Shown here: positions 1-9,711 of the stretch, in pieces
How the letters are laid out: every line of letters begins with the position of its first letter
Numbering within the stretch: the stretch's first letter is position 1
Source: Anniella stebbinsi
Lineage: Eukaryota; Chordata; Lepidosauria; Squamata; Anniellidae
Direction: 5' to 3'
NCBI GenBank assembly: GCA_029215795.1
Contig: JARDYH010000002.1
Span: forward strand, 204,639,810-204,703,809
Length of the DNA: 64,000 bases
Notes under the pieces: model-generated
What the model saw: only the letters and a program-made list of their open reading frames with translations
The model's database searches: none
What the model was told of the DNA's origin: nothing
Translations under genes and position numbers: made by a program

Positions 1-120
1 TTTTAAAAATATATAAAACCTAACAAGTTAGAAGATTACGGAACTTGCTTTTTTGCCTTTGGATACAGGTCACATGTTTATTTATATATATCACACTGCT
101 TTTATTTATTAGAAGGTCAG

Positions 121-290
121 GATATGGGGGATGTGGCTCAGCCCTGCTAGCGCACTTGCTTTGCATGTAGAAAGTCTCAGGTTCAGTCCTTGGGATCTGC
201 AGGTAGAGCTGGAAGAATTCCTTACTGGAACCCTGGAGAGCTGCTGCCAATCTGTGTGAACAATACTGGGCTAGATAAAACTATGGTATA
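121..290 (+). mobile_element. tRNA-derived SINE copy
   Basis: Contains a tRNA-like head with an A-box-like segment (GTGGCTCAGCCCTGCTAG) and a B-box-like GGTTCAGTCC about 45 bases later, then a body reading TGGAGAGCTGCTGCCA and ending near GGGCTAGATAAAAC. A second copy follows at 404-598 and a third begins near 63468, so this is a dispersed family. I cannot give the database family name with certainty. Confidence 0.75.
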
Positions 291-403
291 ACAGTGGTAG
301 GGAACCTCTTTCAGCCTGAGGGACGAATTGAGTTTTGGAGAAGCTGTTGGGGGCCACATCTCCGTGATGGCTGGGAACAAAGGCAAAAGGGGCAGGGCCA
401 AAG

Positions 404-598
404 GAACTGTAGCCCAGTGGTAAGAGTAGATGCTTCTCATGTAGAAGGTTCCCGGTTCAGTCCCTGGCATCTCCAGGTAAGGCTGGGAAAGAATCCTGCC
501 TGAAATTCTGGAGAGCTTCTGCGAGTCAGTGCTGACAATACCAAGCTAGATGGTCCAAGGGTCTGACTCAGTATAATGCAGCTTCCGATGTTCCTAAG
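404..598 (+). mobile_element. tRNA-derived SINE copy
   Basis: Same family as 121-290 and more complete. The tRNA-like head is GTAGCCCAGTGGTAAGAG, the B-box is GGTTCAGTCC, and the body runs through CTGGAGAGCTTCTGCGAGTC to a tail reading GACTCAGTATAATGCAGCTT. Confidence 0.8.
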
Positions 599-599
599 G

Positions 600-745
600 T
601 GATGTGCATAGTTATTTTCCTGGGAGGTAGGTTGGGCCGAGAGGAAGTGACTGGCCCATGCTTGCTCAATGAACTCCATGGCTGAGCAGGCTCTTGATCC
701 CAGATCTCCCCAGTCTTAGCCTGAAACTCTAACCACTACATGGGT
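600..745 (-). mobile_element. Sauria-SINE-like fragment, reverse orientation
   Basis: Read on the minus strand it gives a head like GTAGTGGTTAGAGTTTCAGG, then a GATCAAGAGCC B-box region and a GGGCCAGTCACTTCC body. These are hallmarks of the squamate Sauria SINE family. The 3' BovB-like tail (CTTGGAGGAAaagGTGGGATATAAAT in complete copies at 39001 and 59984) is missing. Confidence 0.65.
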
Positions 746-1687
746 CCTCCCATGTTTATGTATGAAAATGCAGATGCATCAGTCACTTCTAATACATGAA
801 GTGGTAACTCTGAGATCACATCCAAGGATGCTCATGTCAGCTGCAGTACTCCAGCAGGTGCATTTTGGGTAACAGAGGGAGTTTTAGCATGTATGATCTA
901 TGATGTTAATGGCTTACAATCAGCCATTGGCTATGCTTGCTGGGAATAATATGAGTTGTAGCCTGACACTTCAGAGGACATCAGGCTGGAGATCAATGCA
1001 ACTCTGCATTATTGGGACTGTCCCCTTTCCTGATCCTGTGGCTAGGAATGTTGGGAGTTGTAGTCCAAAACACCAGGTTAGGGGAGGCTGATCTGAACTG
1101 AAGAGCCTCTTGCTTGCTGGCAAGATGGGGTGATGAGTGACTGTTATTTTATATCTGACAAGAAGGCAGTAATTGATTTGAAACGATACAGCTGAAGCTA
1201 GCACCTTTACTACCTAGTCGGAACAGGAAGCCTGTTATGTAAAACATTGGTTTCCAGGACCTAAAAGAAGGTTGCGTCCCAAACTTAAGATGGCTTGCAT
1301 TGGTCTTACCACCACCATTTTGCCCTAGGATTTTAACATGCATCAGATTGCACCCTTAGCTATTTTTGGTGTTGCAATAAGTAGGATTTCTTTTAAAAGA
1401 AAAAAAAACCCACTCCCCAATTTTAGTGAATAATAATTGTGGTGTGAGAAGTCTGCATTAGTGCACTGATGGTCAGATAACAAAGCTGTCTAAATAGAGA
1501 GCAGTGGTTCAGCATCCCATGCTGTGTAAATGACGTGTAAATGATGTGTGAGCAGATTGGCCCCAAACATTCTGGAGTTTGTGCATTTTTTTAAAGGGAA
1601 ACTGAGATGATCCTGTTTCTGCTTGCAACTCACGGAATGCTGAATCGTTTGTGGAGCTTACATTGTTGTGCCTTTTTGCGCCCATAG
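746..1687. other. Probable intron, no exon recognised
   Basis: Lies upstream of the terminal exon that begins at 1688 and is probably its last intron. Around 1025-1085 there is a decayed copy of the GGGAGTTGTAGTCC hairpin element. Nothing else with coding character or clear regulatory function is visible. Confidence 0.5.
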
Positions 1688-1897
1688 GTTGATGACCTTC
1701 AGTTGGAGAAGGCAGCGGAGAAGTTTCCCTTCAATCCTCCCAAAACAAAAGAAGGTTACTACTACCGCCAGATCTTTGAGAAGCAGTATCCGGGACGTTC
1801 TGATTGGCTCCCGCACTACTGGATGCCGAGATGGATCAAGGCCACCGATCCATCTGCTCGCACGTTGAAACATTACAAGTCGGCGACGAAAGAATAG
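1688..1897 (+). CDS. Terminal coding exon of an unrecognised gene
   Basis: A splice acceptor (a T-rich tract then CCCATAG) at 1687/1688 opens a 69-codon exon ending in TAG at 1895-1897. The residues begin [19 protein letters not shown] and end [13 protein letters not shown], with an aromatic middle rich in Tyr and Trp (GYYYRQIF, then [12 protein letters not shown]). The base composition is codon-like and higher in GC than its surroundings, and the 3' side falls at once into AT-rich UTR-like sequence. The mix of basic and aromatic residues resembles small nuclear-encoded mitochondrial proteins, but that is only an impression and I do not recognise the family. The other exons must lie upstream of this window. 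Phase 0 at the acceptor is the only phase that stays open throughout. Confidence 0.75.
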   Translation, partial: VDDLQLEKAAEKFPFNPPKTKEGYYYRQIFEKQYPGRSDWLPHYWMPRWIKATDPSARTLKHYKSATKE

Positions 1898-3204
1898 ATG
1901 GTTCTCTGCTAGTGGCTTGTTCACGTGTAGTTCTTTTCAGCCTAAAAGGGAAAGCAAGAAAACTAAGCTTTTTTTTTTTTTTAATAGTTGTATGTAATCC
2001 TTTTCAGAAAAAATTGGACTCTCCTGCTGATTTTTAACCTACTGCCAAAGATGAGACTTTCTGTTGTGTTTAGCTGCACTTTACAACTAATATACTCCAA
2101 AATTAATCTTATAAAACCAATGGGACTATATCAGGACTCTGCTGTTGAGACAGCCTTCGGCTACCGACTGACATGCAGGTAGCCTGTTTGAATCCCACTA
2201 CAGTTAATTGAAATTTAAGCAGTTTAACAATGCTCAGGATTTCAGCCTTCAATTGCAGTTGTCCTAATGTTGCAATGCTTGCTACATGTTAAGGGCCTAA
2301 CATTTTGGCCGTAACATACTTGTTACTTTTGTGCTTGGATATTCCGTCTAGGCTCTTGTGTTTGAAACACAGCTTCAGATTGCTGGTGGTAAATGTGTGC
2401 ACAACTGCTGGTTTTTACTATGCGAATTTGTTCCTGTGTCAAGTGCTTGGAACCTGTGTGTGTGAGTGCTTAAGGCAAAAAGCTGATTTAGTTGGTCTAA
2501 GCTCCTCCCCATGATGTGTCCAGGTATGAATGGATGACTCCTTCATTTTCTTATGTTTTCAGTCTTAAGTTTGCCGTATCCCATTTCCGCATAGGTTTGA
2601 GATCTATTTATGTTTTAAAAAAAATGCACAAAAATTCATACGTACCTTTGTACACATTTCTCCTAATATACCTATTTTTGCATCCAATTTTGCTTTTTTC
2701 AACATTCTTTTCAGCAATAAATGCATTTTTTCTTTGCATATTTCTCTATGCATGTACCCCTTTTTTGGTCCACATTTTTCAATTGGAAAACTCCCACCAA
2801 AATTTAGAGAAGTATGCGAATTTCGAAGGTATAGGTGTGTGCGAATTTTGAAACTATAGGTTTGAAAGGGTAAAATTAGGTAAGTTGGCATTAAAATGTG
2901 AACCACATGTATTTCTCCCCTGTCCCTAGTCTAACGCCATCCACAGGTGTATGCATGTGTGGCTGTACATGTACATGCCTGTGAACAGTTGAAGGACTAG
3001 TGTAGTGCATCTTCTGGATGAAAATGTAGTTTTCTGGCAGTGATTGCATCCCACCCTTTCCCAGAAACTGCATTAATTGAAGAAATCCCTGTGGCCATAT
3101 CTGGACAGCCTGTGAGTGGCACACCGTCTTCCTTGCTATTTCGGCCCTGGGGTGTATTGTGTAGAGAAGAGTTGATCCATACAACCTAGCTCTGAAAATG
3201 AGTT
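1898..3204 (+). other. 3' UTR and AT-rich downstream sequence
   Basis: Follows the stop codon at 1895-1897. It is AT-rich, with a T-run near 1970-1981 and no open frame of note. AATAAA occurs near 2714, but that is inside what looks like a dispersed repeat (2560-2880, with many TGCA and CACATTT words), so the real polyadenylation site is not fixed. Confidence 0.4.
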
Positions 3205-3440
3205 ATTATTACTATTATGATTTATTGCATTTATATACCACCCCATAGCTGAAGCTCTCTGGATGGTTTACAAAAATTAAGAACCTTGAACATTAAAAAA
3301 AACAACACAGAAAATTTAAGAAGCATAAAAAGCATAAAAACAGATTATAAATACAATATCCATTTAAAACAACTATTCTGGGTCAAACAACAACAAAACC
3401 CTCAACATATACTCTATTAAATGCCTGGGAGAAGAGGAAA
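3205..3440 (-). repeat. Dispersed LINE-like 3' fragment
   Basis: The minus strand reads CCATCCAGAGAGCTTCAGCT then GGTATATAAATGCAATAA. The same kind of sequence recurs near 3935-4400, 19510-19620 and 49920-50050 in this window. It is an interspersed repeat family common in squamate DNA; I cannot name the exact class. Confidence 0.5.
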
Positions 3441-3934
3441 GTCTTGAATGAATAAATGAATGAATGTTTCAATAATGTTCCCTTGCTAATAACATGGAAT
3501 TTTGGGGCTGTCAATGCTGGGATGACCCGGCGCCTAACAGGCAAAATTTCTGAATCTTTAAGAATAGTGATGTTTCTTGAAATTAGTTGGCTTGTAAGTA
3601 GAATCTAGTAGATTCAGAATCCGTGTATGCATAATGCATCCTAACTTTATTCCTACAACCTTTATTATTTTTGTAATTCTAATAGAAATGAAATGCCATT
3701 CTAATTCTGACTGGTCTTGTTAAAGAATAAAATAAAACTGAGTCTTTTGCTATGAGGTGGGCAGTATTCTATCTTTTTCCCTTTTTAAAATTAGTTCTGA
3801 AGCCACAAGATGGCACCCTAGAACTTCCAGATATATTTAAAGAGTGGTAGTTACACCATCTCATTCACACACAAGTTCTGCACTGCTGTATAATGTATGT
3901 TATAAGTTTGAAGCCAACATATTGGTTGGTTCCC

Positions 3935-4400
3935 TCAATTTTATTATAGTATTTATATCTTGCCTTTTAGGACAATGCCCTCACAAGGCAGCTTCAACCA
4001 CCAGATAAGAATAATTACAGTATGAATTTAAAATGCAAATTAAAACTACACAGCAGTTGAAAAACCAACATGTGGCCTGCAGGTGCAAACAAACCAGCGA
4101 TACATATCCCAATCAAGGAAGTCTAAGTGAAACAAGTCTTTAGAGCCTGTTTAAAAACAAATGGGAAGTGGATTCGATCTCTGGAGTAAGAATTCTACAG
4201 AGATAGGGCCACCACTGAAAATGCTCTGTCTGGTTGCCATCAATCTTATCTTTTCTGACAGGCCAAGGAGCACAATTTGTGAGGTTGACCTTAAGTCCAT
4301 GGCAGGTTCATATGAGTTATTATGTCTTGGCCTTGGTTGTTGAGTTACTATGCTGTAAGGACTGGCAGAATTCTTGTATCTCAAAAGGTACAGCAATCAT
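3935..4400. repeat. Dispersed repeat, same group as 3205-3440
   Basis: Starts with TAGTATTTATATCTTGCCTTTTAGG-type sequence and continues to a conserved block (CCACTGAAAATGCTCTGTCT). A related block is seen near 50010-50050 (CCAGTACAGAAAAGAGCCTG). No gene is present. Confidence 0.4.
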
Positions 4401-4412
4401 GTAGGAGTCTAG

Positions 4413-4532
4413 AGTAGGGGTGGGCAGAAGGTAGATCTCCTGATGTTTGGACGAACTCCCAGAAGCTCCTGCCAGCATGGGAGTTGAAGTCCATAACTTC
4501 TGGAGATCTACTTTCTGCCCACTCCTGGTCTA
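4413..4532. repeat. Short hairpin (palindromic) element
   Basis: The two halves are inverted copies: GGTGGGCAGAAGGTAGATCT at the left and AGATCTACTTTCTGCCCACT at the right. The centre carries GGGAGTTGAAGTCC. It is one of about ten such ~120-bp hairpins in this window. Confidence 0.75.
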
Positions 4533-4623
4533 CGGGACTGGTGGTAGGACAACTGTAAATGTTCATTGAAGTTCGCAGTTGGAATGTTCATGAAAAGACC
4601 CATGCATCACAAATAAGACTGTC

Positions 4624-4745
4624 TAGACCAGGCTTCCCCAATCTGGTTCCCTCCAGATGGATGACAACTCCTCAGCCAACATGATTGTTACAGCTGAGGA
4701 TGATGGGAACTGTGGTGCAATTTATCAGCCAGGTCAGGGAAGGCA
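4624..4745. repeat. Short hairpin element
   Basis: Left end CAGGCTTCCCCAATCTGG, and a right end reading GGTCAGGGAAGGC that is a diverged inverted copy. It belongs to the same hairpin family as 23541-23676 and 57910-58020. Confidence 0.6.
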
Positions 4746-4852
4746 AATTTAGATGCTGCTTTACCCCAGCAACTGTAGCCTTAACTTAGAACTTAGATGA
4801 AAATTATCCTGACCGAAGAGATTCCAACTGGTGCTGGAGCTGCACCGAAAGT

Positions 4853-4990
4853 AAGGCTGGGCAATTTGTGGCCTTCCAGATGTTTTGGTCTACAACTCCC
4901 ATTATCCCTTTCTATTAGCTATGCTGTCTGGGGATCATGAAAGTTTTAGGCCAAAACATCTGGAGAGCCACAAGTTGCTCACCCTTGCCC
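4853..4990. repeat. Short hairpin element
   Basis: Left GGGCAATTTGTGGCCTTCCA and right GGAGAGCCACAAGTTGCTCA are inverted copies. The inner arms are CAGATGTTTTGG and CCAAAACATCTG. Confidence 0.75.
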
Positions 4991-5439
4991 TAAAGCTACT
5001 AACTCAGATGTTGTCATCCATTTGAGCTAGCAGTCATCAGCATGGGGATTGGGTTTGGAGGGCAGGGTGGGGAAGAAAATCCCATAGGTTGCAGGTGCCT
5101 CCCATACTGATAGTACACCTAATGAAACCCTCAGTCTTGCAGCACCCTGATATTATTTCAGTTTCTTCAATACTTTAGTTTCTTTAGAATTTTCTTTAGG
5201 AGTTTGTTTCCCTGCCAAAATTCATGAATGGCTTGAGGTAGGAAAGGAGGCACCATAAGATCAGTGAGTTAGTATCTTCTAAGACCTGACTTCTGGCTTG
5301 CACAGACCCCTGCTGCCACCACCGTGAGAGGGGCTTCTTGTTGAACTGGTTGTCTGTGGAAAAAGAGAAAAGCTCTTCCAGTAGAAATACCTGGTGTTAA
5401 TGGACTCTTTTCCTAGTACAGGATATTGGCGACATTTCA

Positions 5440-5760
5440 TAGTGGATCAGACCGAAGGCTGATAGTTCAGCATTCTTTTGTCACAGTGGCCAACCAGATG
5501 CCAGTGGGAAGCCCGCCAGCAAGACATCAGCACAAAAGCATGCTTCCACTCCTGTTCCCCAGCAACTGGTCTTCAGACCCATACTAAATACTTCTTTGAA
5601 GAAGTACTTCCTTTTTTTCTGTCCAGAATCTTCATTCAGCTTCATGGGATGACCCTGGGTTCTAGTATCTCCCTATTCAAACATTGTTACGTTTCCTCAT
5701 TTGGGAATTGTTCCAGTCCTTTGATCATTTTGGTTCCCCTTCCCTTCCAGCCAGGTTCCA
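5440..5760 (-). mobile_element. CR1 LINE-like 3' fragment, degraded
   Basis: Contains the widespread CR1-associated stretch GCCAACCAGATGCCAGTGGG followed by AAATACTTCTTTGAAGAAGT and CCCTGGGTTCTAGTATC. All three words are typical of CR1 3' sequence read backwards. It has no open reading frame and is clearly old. Confidence 0.55.
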
Positions 5761-6062
5761 CCCCTGAAACGGATGGTTCTATGTCAGGCAGCCCAGCTGT
5801 CCAAGGCTAACCAAGGCCCTTCAGAGTTGCAGGAGTGTCATGCTGCAGTGGAGGGGATCTGATTTAGAGTTGTTCAGCCATAGTGTTTGCCTTATGAAAA
5901 AGAGCTTACATCATTTCAGAGAAAGGAGTCTCAAACTTAGCCGTGATCACAGAAAATGCTGGTCTAATGGCGATTCCCTAATCAACAGCAGGTGCTATCA
6001 ACAGGTGCAGGCATAAAACTGCATATACCAAAAATATTACATGGGCTCAAATTTCTTTGGGG

Positions 6063-6106
<44 letters not shown>

Positions 6107-7845
6107 TGGCCTGATAAAACCTGTTTTCTTCTTTCCCTACTTTTCTGTGATTTTACATTTAACCTGAAGTACAGAAAGAAGAGTCCCTTCTGAACCTGCT
6201 AGTCACTGGCCCAGTCTGCTGCTTGGATAGTGGGGATCATCCTGTTGTTTTTTGTTTGTTTTGCTCAGTCTCTGGCGCTATTCAAGTGTGCCAGGTGTTC
6301 AATACAGCTGATGCTTGAAATAACCTTCCAGTTGGAACCTCCCATAACATTTTATTTCCTCTTGTTACCCCCAGTTTTTCCATTTACCTGCAGATGGCAG
6401 TAACTGCTCCATAGATTCTCCTCTAAAATTAGAAAATGTTCAATCATTACCATCTTCATCATTGTCTTGCTAGCATTGTTAACTTTTGAGTTAGTTGAAA
6501 GCCCCCAGCTTTGATGAAGAAAGTATATAATGAGTATTATACAAATGCTATATATAATATCAGTTTTTTAAAACAAAAAAATTAAGAAAAATGAAAGCTT
6601 ATTCACTTAATGCTGTGGGCAAAATTATTATGCAAAACTGTGCTGGCTGCTGGAGATAGCTTGCAAAGGGGTGATGGTCTTCTTTATTATTCTACATTAT
6701 TTAAATAATTTAAATAATGAATGCATGATCATGAAAACAAGAGAGCTAAAAGAATATTGCTTTATTGGTTGTGTTTTGATTTGATTTGCATTGCCTTGAC
6801 TTCTTGAAAAAGCAAATACAGAAAAGTGGGTGAAGGATGGGAAAGGAAGGGAAAAATAGATACAAAGAGGGGGGAAAGTTAAAAAAAACCCTTCAAAACA
6901 CATTGGACTGTGTGAAGTATATTGTAGTCCATCACTGGTATGCTATATCTCTGTGTTAGAGTAAAATAAGAAGAAGAAGGAAGTCCCCCACATGGCAATA
7001 TCTTTCAACACTTTTTACATCCTATTAAGAGGAAACTGCTCTACTACGAATAACTTTGCCTATATTGCCTCACCCACTAGTTGACCTGGAAAGGCTTCAA
7101 AACGGTATTTAATGTAACTCATTCTAAAGTAAAGAGGAGGTGTTTGTTTGTTTTTAATCTGGGGAAAGGGGTACCTCTCCCTCAGCCACCTATGCAAAAG
7201 AAAAGGGATTTCCCCTTACGCCAATTAAAATCCTCACCTCTTCGTTTTTCCCCCTCCAGAAGAAGTTAACCCCTGCTGAGCTTTCCTCCAAGGCATCTAC
7301 AAAGCCACACAGGTGAGGCAGCAGCAGCTTTAATGAGAAAGAACCAGCTCTGATCTTCCAAGAGATAAACACAAATCTTTTATTCCAGCCACCTGGTCTT
7401 TGACCTAATAGTCCCAGAGCCAGGCAGGATTTATTTACCCCAGAGAGTGCAAAAGCTTTGTGAATATTTTTTTGTTTAAATATGACAGAAGTGTCTCAGA
7501 AAAGTAAGTCTTACAAAATTCCAGTGGTGGTGGTGGGGCTGCGTGATGACATCATCAATATGGCTGCCATGCTGTTATGTAGTTGCCACTTTTAAATATG
7601 CATAAGTTCTCACCCGTTTATGCTACAGAGATGATTTTTTTCTGAAACGTTTCAAATTTAATGACAAATACTTTTTGTAATTACACATTTTTGTTAACTC
7701 CATTAGTTTTTGAGATAATTTCATTTGAATGTATAAAATCAGTGTTCACATTGGTTATGTGTGATGTTTAACCATGATTTACTAAAAAATCCAAACTTTC
7801 GAATGAATACTCAAGAACAAAAAAGTTGCATTTTTAATGAGGATT
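5761..7845. other. Intergenic, no gene recognised
   Basis: Holds a (GA)n microsatellite at about 6069-6104 and AT-rich unique sequence near 6420-6750. It ends at the L1 insertion site. No splice-flanked open frame or RNA gene is apparent. Confidence 0.5.
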
Positions 7846-7859
7846 AAGAAAATGTATAA
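7846..7859 (+). repeat. L1 target-site duplication, left copy
   Basis: AAGAAAATGTATAA, repeated exactly at 13673-13686 after the poly(A) tract. The bottom-strand nick site (TTCTT/AA) resembles the usual L1 endonuclease TTTT/AA target. Confidence 0.93.
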
Positions 7860-8453
7860 GGGGGCGTGGCCTAGCAGGACATGGGATAAGTCGCAAATCC
7901 TTCATCCTCCGAAAGAAGCAGTGAATTAACTGTAAATTCCCTATCCTAAAAGAGCGGTTTGCTACATATAAGTCTGCTATGGAGAGGGGAAAGCTTGCTT
8001 AAGAGACTGCAGCTGGAAGAAGATTTATGGCTTTATAACCAGCATGACTGAGGGAGGTGACGGACCGGCAGCTTTGAAGCACGGTGAAGGTAAATAAAGG
8101 ACGTATATACGATTGCTGGCTGATTGAATAGACTGTAGAGAGAACAGAACGATTGCTAACACTTAGAAAAGAGACTTTTAAGCTTGGAAAGTTTTAAGCT
8201 TTTAAGCGTTGAAAGAGTGTTGGCTGTATAACTGTTCCGCTGGGAGGAAGGGCTAACTCTGCCCGACGAGAATCGAAACTAAACTCGTCAGCCTTGGCAA
8301 TTAAAAGAACAATTAAAGGATTATAAGTGATTAAAAGGCTGTCCGGGAGACAGAGAGGCCAGAGGGAGTGATTGAGGTGAAGAGAAAGAGACTTTGATCC
8401 CTGGCTAGAAGTGGCTGTGTCCTTATCGGATAGGCTCGAAGGGTGCACGATTT
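7860..8453 (+). promoter_or_regulatory. L1 5' UTR / internal promoter
   Basis: The 594 bases from the L1 start to the ORF1 start codon. Full-length L1s carry an internal promoter here. The sequence is moderately GC-rich at its beginning and has no repeated monomers, so it is a single-unit type of 5' UTR. Confidence 0.7.
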
Positions 8454-9467
8454 ATGAGCAAGAAGAAAATAACTTCTTGGAATAGACCCAAGGGTGATCG
8501 TCCGTCCGATAGGAGCTACAGGCTAGTCTGTACTGACAAAATGCTGGATTCTGAAAAGACAAAGAAGCAATCCCCTAGTCATGCCGGAAATGCCAGTACT
8601 AAGACTGGAACTAAGCCAGGTGCAATTCCTAAAACAACCACAGGGAGGCAAGCTGACCCAACAGATGAGCTGATTCAGAATATCCAAAAGATGCTGGATG
8701 TAGCTATATTAAAGCAGGATGGAAATATTCAGCAGGCTTTATTGAAGCAAGAAGAACGATTGGCTAAAAGGATCACCGAGTCACAACAGCAACTCTTGGC
8801 AGGCCTTCAAAAGGTGGAGAAAGAGGTTGGAGCTTTGCAGGAAGAAACTGGAGAACTAAAGGTTTTATATAAGAAGCAAGAGGAACAGCTAACGCAACAG
8901 GATTTACGGCTTATAGCGATGGAAGACAGGGACCGGAGAGCAAATTTACGCATAAGGTCTTTTGGGGAGCAGCAAGGGGAGACCCTTAATAGTATAAGAG
9001 AATTAATCTTGGCATGGGTCAAACAATTAGTACCACAGGAAGATTGGAAAATGGAAGATATTGAGCGGGCCCATAGGGTGGGATTTGGAAAGACAAGAGA
9101 GTACCCAAGAGACATTATTGTGAAATTTGCTAATTACTACAAAAAAGAAAAATTAATGCAAGCAGTTAGAAGTCAAGGTCAACCAACGCTTCAAGCAACA
9201 CCAATTCAGGTTTTCCAGGATTTGAGCCCTCAGACGGTGCAGTGGAGGAAGAGCGTTAGAATCTGCACAGCGGCATTGAAGATGAAATCGATCTCCTACA
9301 ATTGGGGATATCCAGTTTTCTTGAGATTTAAGTGGAACGGGAAGCAGCAAAGAATAACATCTTGTGAGCAAGGCATCGAGCTATTGGAGAAGCTGGGCAT
9401 AATGGATGCCACATCGGCTGGAGAAGAGAAGCAAGAAGAAGGCGCGGCAGGAGGGAGTAATGAATAG
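8454..9467 (+). CDS. L1 ORF1 protein (RNA-binding chaperone)
   Basis: An intact 337-residue frame with an ATG start. L1 ORF1p is a trimeric RNA-binding protein that coats L1 RNA in cytoplasmic ribonucleoprotein particles. Residues 1-75 are a basic, Lys/Thr-rich tail. About 80-155 is a Gln/Glu/Lys-rich coiled coil with heptad leucines (for example QQQLLAGLQKVEKEVGAL). An RRM-like domain starts with RRANLRIRSFGE (about 162-173), and a C-terminal domain holds IERAHRVGFGKT, RDIIVKFANYYKKEK and DLSPQTVQWRKS, all L1 ORF1 signatures. Its length matches vertebrate L1 ORF1p. No stop or frameshift is present, so the copy could still supply functional ORF1p. Confidence 0.95.
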   Translation: MSKKKITSWNRPKGDRPSDRSYRLVCTDKMLDSEKTKKQSPSHAGNASTKTGTKPGAIPKTTTGRQADPTDELIQNIQKMLDVAILKQDGNIQQALLKQEERLAKRITESQQQLLAGLQKVEKEVGALQEETGELKVLYKKQEEQLTQQDLRLIAMEDRDRRANLRIRSFGEQQGETLNSIRELILAWVKQLVPQEDWKMEDIERAHRVGFGKTREYPRDIIVKFANYYKKEKLMQAVRSQGQPTLQATPIQVFQDLSPQTVQWRKSVRICTAALKMKSISYNWGYPVFLRFKWNGKQQRITSCEQGIELLEKLGIMDATSAGEEKQEEGAAGGSNE

Positions 9468-9711
9468 ACCTTAATAAATATTGTAAGAGGGATAGGGAGA
9501 AGAAGAGATATGGAGGGGAGGGTAGACGTTATTCCGGAATGTTGGGCCGAGTTCCCCCCCCCAAGAGTTCTAAGAAGATTGGGACCAATGCCCAGGAAGC
9601 TGGTGAGGAGGGGGGTGAAATTGGGGGTGAATGTGGGGGGGAGGGTTAGGGAGGGGGGGGAATGGGTTACACAGAGGGAGACCGACTTAAAGACTTGTGT
9701 GAAAGAAAGAG

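Noticed and set aside
5978..6110. CRISPR-like or satellite array
   Set aside because: The regular pattern is a (GA)n microsatellite. No spaced direct repeats resembling an array occur in the window.
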